Under the pieces are notes generated by a model. That model searched no databases. It was not told the DNA's origin and saw nothing but the letters and a program-made list of their open reading frames with translations. DNA of 64,000 nt, taken from assembly GCF_015356865.1 (NCBI RefSeq), contig NZ_JAAFZA010000004.1:62001-126000 (forward strand). Reading direction: 5' to 3'. The position numbers and the translations under genes are program-made. The first letter of the stretch is position 1; every line of letters starts with the position of its first letter. This document shows positions 32,395-43,200 of the stretch, piece by piece. This stretch comes from Catenulispora pinisilvae. Lineage in GTDB: Bacteria; Actinomycetota; Actinomycetes; Streptomycetales; Catenulisporaceae.

Positions 32395-33975
32395 ATGCCA
32401 ACCACGATCCGGCAACGCCGGACGATCCTGGCCGCGGTCTGCATCGCGCTCATGGCGGTCATCGCCTCGGTGTCCGGGCTGAACGTCGCACAGCCGGAGC
32501 TGTCGACCGCGTTCGGCGCCTCGCAGACCCAGGTCCTGTGGATCATCAACGTCTACACCATCACCCTGGCCGCGCTGCTGCTTCCGCTCGGCGCCCTCGG
32601 CGACCGCCGGGGCCGCAAGCCGATGCTGCTCGCCGGCCTGGCCACCTTCGGCGTGGCCAGCGCGGCGGCCGGTCTGGCCACCTCCCCGGAAGTCCTGCTC
32701 GGAGCCCGCTTCCTGAGCGGTGTCGGGGCGGCGATGATCATGCCGGTCACGCTCGCCGTCATCACCTCGACCTTCCCGGAGGACGAGCGGGCCAAGGCGA
32801 TCGGCGTCTGGAGCGGCGTGGCCGGAGGCGGCGGCATCCTCGGCATGTTCCTGTCCGCGGCCCTCGTCGACCTGGCCAGCTGGCGCTGGCTGTTCGTGCT
32901 GCCGGTGGCGCTCGTGCTGGTGGCCGGCGCCATGACGCTGCGCTCCGTCCCCAACTCGCGCCAGGCGTCGGCGCACCGCTTCGACCTGGTCGGCGCCCTG
33001 TCGTCGATGGTCGCGGTGGTCGGCCTGGTCTACTTCCTCCAGGAAGGCCCGGCGAGCGGTTGGACCACCCCCGCGACGCTGGCGAGCGCGTTGGTCGGCG
33101 TCTTCGCCGCCGCCGGATTCGTGGCCTGGGAGATGCGGACCACCGCACCCCTGCTCGACGTCCGCCTCTTCCGCCAGCGCGGCCTGGCCCGCGGCTCGGT
33201 GTCGCTCCTGGTCGTCTTCGGCGTCCTGGCCGGCATCTTCGTGGTCCTGTTCCCGTTCTTCGAGGCCGTCCTCGGCTGGTCCGGCCTGCGCTCCACGCTG
33301 GCCCTCATGCCGATGGCCCTGCTGATGATGGTGGCCTCCGGCCTGGCCCCGCGCCTGGCCGCCGGCATCGGCCGGCACGCGACGATGGCCACCGGCATCG
33401 CGCTGGCCGGCGCGGGCCTGGTCCTGATGGCCACCTCGGTCAGCGTCTCCGGCGGCTACCTGTCGATCCTGCCCGGCATGCTCGCCATGGGCCTCGGCCT
33501 GGGCCTGACGATGACCCCTGCCACCGAGGCCATCACCAGCGCACTCCCCCAGGAACAGCAAGGAGTCGGCTCGGCCCTGAACGACGTCACCCGCGAATTC
33601 GGCACCGCCCTCGGCGTCGCCCTCCTCGGCGCCCTGGTCACCACCGGCTACCGCAACGCCATCAGCCCGCGCCTGCACACCCTCCCAGCGCACGTCGCCG
33701 AGACCGCCCGCCAAGGCATCGCCAACGCCCTCATCGCCGCCCACGAAGCCGGGCCGCAGGCACAAGCCCTGACCCACGCCGCCCGCGCCTCCTTCGTCAC
33801 CGGCTGGCAGCACGCCATGTGGGCCGGAACGGCGGTGATGGCGGCGCTGCTCGTGTTCGTCCTCGTACTCGGTGCGCGGCGGGAGGCTCCGCAGGACGCG
33901 GGGAGCGAGAGTTCCGCGAGTGATACGAGCGATACGAGCGATACGAGCGAAGACTTGGTTGGCGAGCTGCGCTGA
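32395..33975 (+). CDS. MFS drug exporter, DHA2 type
   Basis: This 526-residue proton-driven exporter has about 14 transmembrane helices. Motif A (LLPLGALGDRRGRKPMLL), the DHA2 motif C (GVAGGGGILGMFLSAALVD) and PQEQQGVGSALNDVTREFGT (late TM11-12 loop) fit the QacA/EmrB group. ATG 32395 follows GAAAGGA. The C-terminal tail carries three S-D-T triplets from a 9-bp tandem repeat (33919-33945). It is divergent from the second XRE-cupin gene, its likely regulator. It lies 86 bp from the NRPS cluster's MbtH gene, convergent with it, so it might export the peptide, but the adjacent regulator suggests a separate drug-resistance unit. Confidence 0.93.
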   Translation: MPTTIRQRRTILAAVCIALMAVIASVSGLNVAQPELSTAFGASQTQVLWIINVYTITLAALLLPLGALGDRRGRKPMLLAGLATFGVASAAAGLATSPEVLLGARFLSGVGAAMIMPVTLAVITSTFPEDERAKAIGVWSGVAGGGGILGMFLSAALVDLASWRWLFVLPVALVLVAGAMTLRSVPNSRQASAHRFDLVGALSSMVAVVGLVYFLQEGPASGWTTPATLASALVGVFAAAGFVAWEMRTTAPLLDVRLFRQRGLARGSVSLLVVFGVLAGIFVVLFPFFEAVLGWSGLRSTLALMPMALLMMVASGLAPRLAAGIGRHATMATGIALAGAGLVLMATSVSVSGGYLSILPGMLAMGLGLGLTMTPATEAITSALPQEQQGVGSALNDVTREFGTALGVALLGALVTTGYRNAISPRLHTLPAHVAETARQGIANALIAAHEAGPQAQALTHAARASFVTGWQHAMWAGTAVMAALLVFVLVLGARREAPQDAGSESSASDTSDTSDTSEDLVGELR

Positions 33976-34001
33976 ACGGCTACGGGCAAAAGGCCACACC
34001 G

Positions 34002-34041
34002 ATTCGGTGGAGCGCCCGAGCCGAGCGCCCCACCGCCGAAT
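34002..34041. terminator. Imperfect bidirectional hairpin between MFS and mbtH-like genes
   Basis: CGGTGG and GCGC in the left arm (34005-34015) pair with GCGC and CCACCG in the right arm (34025-34035), with a short mismatch. Outer ATT/AAT bases can add to it. The two genes converge here, so it likely terminates both the MFS and the NRPS operon. Confidence 0.5.
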
Positions 34042-34060
34042 GGCGTCAGTGGCCTGGAGG

Positions 34061-34282
34061 TCAGTGGCCTGACACACCGTCCATCTGCGTCGCCAGGCTG
34101 GCAGGACGCATGTCCGTCCAGACCTCGGCGATGTGGTCCAGGCATTCCTGGCGCGTTGTAGGGCCGAGGGTCGTACGCCAGCCTGCCGGGACGGGGATGG
34201 CTGCGGGCCAGAGTGAGTGCTGGCCTTCGTCGTTGACGAGGTCCAGGTATTGGGCCGTCTCGTCTTCGAAGGGGTTCGTCAT
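34061..34282 (-). CDS. MbtH-like NRPS chaperone
   Basis: This 73-residue MbtH-like protein binds and activates adenylation domains. All hallmarks are present: NPFEDE at the N-terminus, EGQHSLWP (residues about 19-26), PAGW, then [17 protein letters not shown]. The true start is ATG 34282, which overlaps the NRPS stop codon (ATGA); the longer open frame upstream is the NRPS gene in another frame. As the last gene of the leftward operon it should serve the NRPS proteins' adenylation domains. No second MbtH copy is seen in the window. Confidence 0.95.
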   Translation of the reverse strand: MTNPFEDETAQYLDLVNDEGQHSLWPAAIPVPAGWRTTLGPTTRQECLDHIAEVWTDMRPASLATQMDGVSGH

Positions 34283-37200
34283 TTCTCCTCCTGCGTGGTG
34301 GCGGTCGGGTGGGATTGGGCGAAGCGGGTGGCCAGGGTTGGGCCGATGAGGGCCAGGGCGGCCGGGTCGGTCATGGTGTCGTGGGTGAAGGGGACGGCGT
34401 GTTCTTCGACGTCTCCGGTGATGTGGGGGCTCCACAGGCTCGGTCGCAGGGCACTGCCTTCGGGTTTGTCGGTGGCGCGGAAGTGGAGCAGGGAGCCGTG
34501 GAACAGGCCGGGTGTGTGGTGCCGCGCCGCTCGCACGTTGCGGTTGTAGGCGCGGGTCAAGCGGGTGGCCAGGTCGGTGGCGTGGTCAGGGTCGAGGAAA
34601 CGGCCGCCTTCGCGCAGGGCCAGGTCGCGGACCGCGTCCGGGTCGACGGGTTCCGGGACGTGGATCGGGTAGGCGTCCAGGACCGCCAGGAGCGCCACCT
34701 CTTCGCCGCGTTCCTGGAGGCGCACCGCGATCTCGTGGGCGATCAGGCCGCCGACCGACCAGCCCACCAGGTGGTAGGGGCCGTGCGGGGCGAGGTCGAG
34801 GATGCGGAGCAGGTAGTCCTGCGCCATCTCGGCGACCGACTGTGCCTCGTCCGAAGCCTCGTTTTGAGCGTCGTCCGAAGCGTCGCTGTCCGGAGCGTTG
34901 TCCGCGACGGCCCGGGACTGGAGCCCGTAGATCGGCCGGTCCGGCTCGACATACCCGCTCAGCCCGGCGAACGACCACGCCAGCCCGCCCGCCGGATGCA
35001 CACAGAACAGCGGCGGCAGGTCGCCCGCGGCGCGGATCGGGTACACGACGTCGAAATCGCCGCCCGCTCCGGCCGCGTCGTCGAGCACGGCGGCGAGCCC
35101 GGCGACAGTCGGTGCCCCGAACAGGTCGCGCAGCCCGACCGTGACGCCGAGGTCGGCGCGGATCCGGCTGATGAGCCGGGCCGCGAGCAGTGAGTGGCCA
35201 CCGCGCGCGAAGAAGTCGTCGTCGATGCTCACGGAGGGGACGTCCAGCGTCTCGGCGAACAGCGCGCACAGCGCCTTCTCCCGCTCGTCGCGCGGCTCAC
35301 GGCCCGCCACCTCGCGACCGTCCCCCGCACCGTCGGTGCCGGGATCCGGCAGCGCGGCGCGGTCGACCTTGCCGTTCGGGGTCAACGGCAGCGCGGGCAG
35401 CACCGCCAGCGAGGTCGGGACCAGGTAGCCGGGCAGCTTCGCGGCCAGGGCCCGGCGCAGAGCCGACGGGTCGAGCTCGGCGCCGTCCTGCGGGACCGCG
35501 TAACCCACGAGCGCGTCGCCCCGGACGACGACCTCCGCCTGCCCCACGCCGGGCAGCGCCGCCAACTCCGCCGCCACGCCGCCCGGCTCGACCCGGAAAC
35601 CGCGGACCTTGGCCTGGTCGTCGGTGCGCCCGAGGAAGTGGAGTCGACCGTCACGGCCCAACCGGACCAGGTCGCGGGTCCGGTACATCCGCGTACCCGG
35701 TGCCCCGTAAGGGTCCGCGACGAACCGCTCGGCGGTGAGCCCCGCGCGCGCCAGGTAGCCGCGCGCCAATGACAGGCCACTGACATAGAGCTCCCCGGGC
35801 ACACCCGGCGGCACCGGACGCAGTGAGGCGTCGAGGATCCGCAGCCCGACCCCGGCGATGCCCGACCCGATGGTCGGCGCGTCATCCGGAGCCAGCGGCT
35901 CGCTCATGGTCGCGCAGACTGTGGTCTCGGTCGGCCCGTAGGCGTTGAGCAGCCGCACCCGGCCGGCGAGCCGCCGCACCGCGGCCCGCGGCAGCGCGTC
36001 GCCCGCCAGCGCCAACGTGGTGAGCCCGCTCAGGCTGGCGTCGGACATCAGAGGAAGCGCGGCCGGCGGCAGTGTCAGGTGGCTGACAGAGTGCGTCCGC
36101 AGCAGAGCTTCAAGGGGAGCGCCCGGCAGCAGGTCCTCCTGCGGGGCCACGACCAGAGCCGCACCGCTGAGCAGCGCCATGCACAGCTCGGAGAACGCGG
36201 CGTCGAAGCTCGGCGAGGCGAATTGCAGAACCCTGCTTTCGCTGGTGACCGCGAAGTTCGCGATCTGGCTCTCCGCGAGAGCCGGTATGCCGCTGTGCGT
36301 GACGACGACCCCGTTGGGGCGCCCCGTGGATCCGGATGTGTAGATCACGTACGCCGGATGGGCCGCGACCAGCGGCGCCAGCCGGTCCCGGTCGGCAAGA
36401 TCGCTGTCGACCAGATCGCCGTCAGCCAGATCACTTTCGCCTCGGGCCTCAAGGCCCACCATCATGTCCGAGTCCACGACCAGCATCGGCTGGGCATCGT
36501 CGACCATGAGCCGGATCCGCTCGGCGGGGTACGACGGATCGATCGGCAGGAACGCGGCGCCGGCCTTGAGCACCGCCAGCGTCGCCACGACCAGATCCAC
36601 GGACCGGGGCAACGCCAGGGCGATCAGCCGCTCGGGTCCCGCGCCCGCAGCGACCAGCTTCCGGGCCACACGGTTGGCACGGCAGTTGAGCTCGGCATAG
36701 GTCAGCTCGACCGGACCGCTGATCACCGCGACGTTCTGCGCAGTGCGCCGCACCTGCTCCTCGAACAGCTCCGGGAACACCCGCGCCGCAGGCGCGCCGG
36801 AGCCGCCGAGTGCCCGTTCCACGACCGCGGCCTCAGCGGGCAGGACCAGGTCCGCGCCCCCGATCGGCGCGTCGGGATCGGCGGCGACCTGTCGCAGTAG
36901 GCTGACGAAGCGTCCGGCCAGCGCCTCGGCCGTCTCGGCGTCGAACAGGTCGGCGCTGTACCGGAGCACGCCGCCCAACCCGTGGGCCCCGGCGGCGTCC
37001 CGGTCCTCCATCAGATCGAATTCGAGGTCGAACTTCGCCGCCCGCACCTCGACCCCGACCGCCTCGGCCGTGACCCCGGCCAGGGCCGGGACCGGGCCCT
37101 CACCCGTCCGCAGCGCGAGCATGACCTGGAACAACGGGTGCCGGGCGGCGGCCCGCTCCGGATTGACGCTCTCCACCAGGAGCTCGAACGGCACATCCTG

Positions 37201-40200
37201 GTGCGCGTAGGCGGCCAGCGCGGTCCGCCGGGCCCGCTCGACCAACTCCGCGAAGCCCGGGTCGCCCGAGGCGTCCAGGCGCAGCACCAGCGTTCCGGCG
37301 AAGAACCCGATCAGCTCGTCCAACTGCTCGTCGGTCCGACCGGACACGGGAGTGCCGACCGGGATGTCAGCTCCGGCCCCGAGCCGGCTGAGCAGCGCGG
37401 CCACCCCCGCGCTGAGCACCATGAAGGTGCTGGCGCCGTGGCGGCGGCCGATCTCGGCCAGCCCGGTGTGCGTCCGCTCGTCGACGGCGAACGGGACCGC
37501 GCCGCCACGATGGCTCGGCACCGCCGGTCGCGACCGGTCCGTCGGCAGGGCCAGCTCGGCGGGCAGGCCGGCCAACTCCCCGCGCCAGAACCGCAGTTGC
37601 CGGGCCAACGGGCTGGACGCGTCGTGTTCGTCCCCGAGGCGGTCGCGCTGCCAGAGGGCGTAGTCGGCGTACTGCACCGGCAGCGGTGTGAACCGCGGCT
37701 CGCGTGCGGCCGTCCGCGCCGGGTAGGCGGATACCAGATCGCGCCACAGGACCGCCGTGGAACCGCCGTCGGTGGCCGCATGGTGCAGCACGAACAGCAG
37801 CAGGTGCTCATCTGGCCCGAGACCGACCAGGACCACCCGGATCGGGATCTCCCGCGTCAGGTCGAACCCGGCCGCGGCGTACGCGACCAGCTCGCGTTCC
37901 AGAGCGGTGTCATCGAACCCTGATCCGTCCACGAAGACGAACGGCACCACCGCATCCGAGGGATCGAGCACTTCCTGTCGGGGTTCGCCGTCCGTAGCAG
38001 GCAACACCGTGCGCAAGACCTCGTGCCGGTGGACCACGTCGTGCACCGCCTGCCGCAGCGCGTCCCGGTCCAGCGGCCCGGAGAGCCGGACGGCGACCGG
38101 GACGTTGTACGTGGCCGACGCACCCTCCAACCGATTCAGGAACCACAGCCGCTGTTGAGCGTGCGACAGCGGGACCGCCGCCGGTCGCGGCATCCGAGTC
38201 AGCGGCGCCCGCGCCCCGCCCGACGCCCCGTCTGTTGTCCCGTCTGACATCCCGACCGTCCCGGCCGCCCCGATCAACCGGGCCAGTTCCTCGACAGTCG
38301 GCGCCTCGAACACCGCCCGCAGCGGAAGCTCGACGTCGTAGCGGGCCCGGACCCGGTTCGTGAGCTTGACCGCCATCAGCGAGTGCCCGCCGATGTCGAA
38401 GAAGCTCTCGTCGACACCGACCTCGCCGGTGCCCGCCAACTCGGCGAACACCGCGCACAACTCCTCCTCCAACGGCGTCCGCGGCGCGCGCCGGGGCCGG
38501 TGTTCCAAGGCGTTGTCCGGGACCGGCAGGGCTTTGCGATCGAGCTTCCCGCTCGGGGTCAGCGGCAGCGCCGCCAGCGGCACGATGACCGCGGGCACAA
38601 GGTACTCGGGCAGTGCGGCGGCCAGTTCCCGGCGCAGGCCCGCGAAGTCCGCGAGACCTGCAAGGTCCCCGAGGCCTGCGAAGTCCGCGAGGCCTACGAG
38701 GTCCGGCGGCTCGGTCCCGCCGGCCACCACGTATCCGACGAGTTGCTGGTCGCCGCCGATCGTCCGGCGCACCGCGGCCGCCGCCTCGGCGACGCCGCCG
38801 GCCCGCCGAAGCGCGTCCTCGACCTCGCCCAGCTCCACCCGGAACCCGCGGATCTTCACCTGGTCGTCGACCCGCCCCAGGTAGTCGATCTGCCCGTCTG
38901 CGGTCCAGCGAACCAGGTCGCCGGTCCGGTACATCCTGTCCCCGGGCCCGGCGAACAGGTCCGCGACGAAGCGCTCAGCGGACAGGGCAGGCTGGTTGAG
39001 GTAGCCGCGGGCGACTCCGGCGCCGCCGAGGTAGAGCTCCCCCGCGACCCCGGGCGGCACCGGTTGCAAGCGCTCGTCGAGGACGTAGGTACGGGCATGC
39101 GCGAGCGGTCGGCCGATCAGCGGCTTGCCCTCGGCCCCGTCGCCGTACCACGCGGTCGCGTAGACGGTGGCCTCGGTCGGACCGTAGATGTTGGCGACCG
39201 CACAACCGGGAACCGCCTGGCGTATCTGGTCCACGACCTCGGCCGACAGCGCCTCACCGGCGAGCACCATCCGGTCGGCCGTCAGCGCCGGGGCGGGCCC
39301 GGCATCGCGCAACAACACCGAGACCACCGAGGGCACGCCGCTGACCAGGCTCCCGGCGAACGGCCGCTCAGCCACCGCGAGCAGGTCCGGGACCACCTCG
39401 ATGCTGCCGCCGGCGGCGAGCGGGGCGAACAGTTCGAACACTGACACGTCGAAGCTGAGCGAGGTGGCGGCCAGCACCCGCTCCAGGCCCTCGTGCCCGA
39501 ACGTGTCCACGGCCCACCCGACGAGCGCGGCCATGTTGCGCCGCGAGACCACGACGCCCTTGGGGCGGCCGGTGGAACCCGAGGTGTGGATGGCGTACGC
39601 GGCATGGTCGGGGTACGCCGGGGCTGGCAGTTCGCCGGCGGCCAACGGCTCGGCGGACAGGGCGGCGATGCCCTGCGCCTCAGCGGGATCGTCCAGGACG
39701 AGCAGCGGGACGGTGCCGCCTCGGGGCAGCTTGTCGACCGCCGCGCGGGTGGTCACCAAGAGCATCGGCGCAGCGTCGTCGAGCACGAAAACGTTGCGCT
39801 CTGCCGGGTAGCCGGGGTCGATCGGCAGGTAGGCGGCTCCGGTCTGGTGTACGGCGAGCAGCACCGCGACCATCTCCGCCGAGCGCGGCACGGCGACCGC
39901 CACGAACCGCTCCGGTCCGGCGCCGAGACTGAGGAGGCGGCGGGCGAGGCGGTTGGCCCGCGCGCCGAGACGGTCGTAGGTCCATTCCGAGTCATCACAG
40001 TGCACTGCGACAGCCGTGGGCCGCTGAACGACGTTGGCCTGGAAGAGCGCCAGCGGATCATTGGCAGCGACCGGACCACGATCATCGACCGGGCCGTGAT
40101 AGGCGTGCTCCCCGACCGGCGGCGCGGCAGCCCCGCCGCCCCACTGCCGCAAGATGGTCTCGCGCTCGGCCGGCTCCAGCAGGTCGACCGCCCCGATCCG

Positions 40201-43200
40201 CACCCCGGGATCGGCGACGACCGCCGCCAGCAGGCGTACCAGCCGCCGGGTCAGAAGCTCGACGCTGCCGGCGTCGAACAGGTCGGCGCGGAACACCACC
40301 CGGCCTTGCACACCGCCGTTCCCCCGGCGCTCCCGGACCTCGACGTCGAGGTCGAACTTGGCCCGGTCCGGCGCCGTCGGCAACGGCTCGGCGACCAGGC
40401 CCGGCAACCCGATCTCGGCCTCGGCGTTGTTCTGCAAGGTGAGCATCACCTGGAACAGCGGGTGCCGGCCGAGCGAGCGCGGCGGGTTCAGCGCCTCCAC
40501 CAGCCGCTCGAAGGGCACGTCCTGGTGCGCGTAGGCGGCCAGGCTGCTCTGCGCGACCCGGGCCAGCAGTTCGGTGAACGCCGGATCGCCGCCGGTGTCG
40601 ACCCGGTGCACCAGGGTGTTGACGAAGAACCCGACGAGATCGTCGAGCGCCGTGTCCCCGCGCCCGGCGATCGGCCCGCCGAGCGGGACGTCCGTTCCGG
40701 CGCCGAGCCGCGTGAGGACCGCGGCGAGCGCGGCCTGGAAGACCATGTAGAGGCTGACGCCGTGCCGACCCGCGAGTTCCTTCAGCCCCGCGTGGAGTTC
40801 CGGGGTGAGCTCGAAGCCGAGCACCGCACCGGCGTTGCCGGCGGCCGACCGCGGTCGATCCGTCGGCAGGGCTATCTCGCCGGGCAGGCCGGCCAGCGCC
40901 TGCCGCCAGTAGTCGAGCTGGCGGGCGATCTCGCTGTGCGGATCGTCCTCGGAGCCCAGCACGTCCCGCTGCCAGAGCGTGTAGTCCGCGTACTGCACCG
41001 GCAGTGGGGTGAACTCCGGCGCGCGACCGGCGCTGCGCGCGGTGTACGCGGCCACCAGGTCGCGGGCCAGCGGCGCCATCGACCAGCCGTCCGCGGCGAT
41101 GTGGTGGACCACGACCAGCAGCACGTGCACGGCGGGATCCGTGGTGAACAGCACCGCGCGGATCGGCGCCCGCGCGTCGAGCTCGAACCCCGCGCCCGCC
41201 GACTCGGCCACGGCGGCGGCCAGGCCGGACTCCGGCACCGCCACGACCGGGAGTTCGACGGTCGCCTCGGGGCGGACGTCCTGGACCGGTTCGCCGTCGT
41301 TGTCGGGGAACACGGTGCGCAGACTCTCGTGCCGGCCGACGACATCCCGCAGCGCGGCGAGCAGCGCCGCCCGGTCCAGGGTGCCGGTCAACCGCAACGC
41401 CATCGGGATGTTGTAGGCGCCGTTCGGACCTTCGAGCCGGTCGAGGAACCACAGCCGTCGTTGCGCGAAGGACAACGGGAGTAGCGCGGGACGCTCGACG
41501 GGGGCCAGGGCCGGACGCCTGGCCTGGTCGGCGGAGGCGACGACGCGAGCCAGATCGCTGACCCGCGGCGCCTCGAAGACCGCCCGGACCGTCAGTTCCA
41601 CACCGAAGGCCGAGCGGACGGCGTTGACCAGCCGGATCGCCAGCAGGGAGTGTCCGCCGAGGACGAAGAAGTCGTCGTCGGCGCCGACCCGCGGCAGCCC
41701 GAGGACCTGGGCGAACAACGTGCACAGGAGCGCTTCCCGGTCGTCTGCCGGGGCGCGGCCGGAGGCCTCGCCGAGGAAGTCCGGGAACGGCAGTGCGGCG
41801 CGGTCCAGCTTGCCGTTCGCGGTCACCGGCAGCGCGTCCAGGACCACGAACATGGACGGCACCATGTAGTCCGGCAGCCGCCCGGCCAGATGGTCGCGCA
41901 ACAGGGTGCTGATCTCCGCGGACTCCCGGAACGTCACCGGACTGTTGATGAGCTCGGCCGTCGGGACCGCCGCTGCCGGCGCGGACGGCCGCGTCGAGAT
42001 CGGCATCCCGGCCGGGAACCGGGCGGCGTTCACCAGCAGGTAGTCGAAGGTGCCGAGATCGGCGTCCTCGGCGGACCAAGTGGCCAGGACCCGATATCCA
42101 TGCCGCGCGCCCAGTTCCTCCACGGCCGTGGGATCGACTCCGCTCGGGGCGTCCAGCGCCGCCCGGATCTGCTCGATCGGGCCTGCCGCCTGGAGGATCC
42201 GGGCGGCCGACGCCTCCGGAAGGACCCGCGCGTTCGGTACCCCGACCAGCCGCAGCGCGTCCGGCAGCCGGGTGGCCAGGTGCCGGGCCGCCGGCGCCAA
42301 CGCCTCCGCGTGACTCCAATGCAGCACGTCGGCGTCGTCGAATGCAGCCACGGAAGCCGCAGGCTTCTTATGCAGCACCACGTCGTAGCGGTAGCGGCTC
42401 AGCTCGTTGTGGAACACCGCGTGCTTGGCCCGGACGTCCACACCGCCGACGTCCGCGAGCCGGTCGCGAAGCCGGTGGAAGTACTCGGGCGCGATCAACA
42501 GTTCCTTCTCGCGGACGACCCGCCGGTCCACGGCACGCAATACCGCGTCCGGGTCGGCGTCCGGGCCCGAGGTCAGCTCGACGGCCGTGTGGAACGAGCG
42601 CAGCAACCCCAGATGCCGGATGTCGCCGAGGAAGACGGCCCCGCCCGGGGCGAGCAGGTCCACGACCCTGCGCAGCACCTTCTCCAGATACTCGCTGTTC
42701 GGGAAGTACTGCACGACGGAGTTGACGACCACCGTGTCGAAGAAGCCTTCCGGCAGCCCGGACACGTCATCAGCGCCCTGCTGCCGCAACACCACCCCGG
42801 CCAGCTCCGGCCGGTCCGCGATCCGGCGGCCCAGCGCCTCGATCGCCTCCGCGGAGAAGTCCGTGCCCCAGTACTCCTGGCAGTCGGCGGCCAGCTGGGA
42901 CAGGATCAGTCCGCTGCCGACCCCGATCTCCAGGACGCGGCGCGGCGCCAGCTCGCGGATCCGGTCCACGATCGCGGCCCGCCACTCGCGCATCTGCTCC
43001 AGCGCGATCGGCTCGCCGTCGTAACTGCTGGCCCACCCGGAGAAGTCCTCGCCGAACGGGACGTCCTGCTCGGCGGCGTACATCGCGTCGTAGATCTGCC
43101 GCCACTCGGCGACCTGCTCGCGCTTGCCCTCCTCCAGGCGGTCGTGCAGCGCCGACCACTCCGGCACGACGTAGCCGACCAGCCGGGTCTGCCCGGTGTG

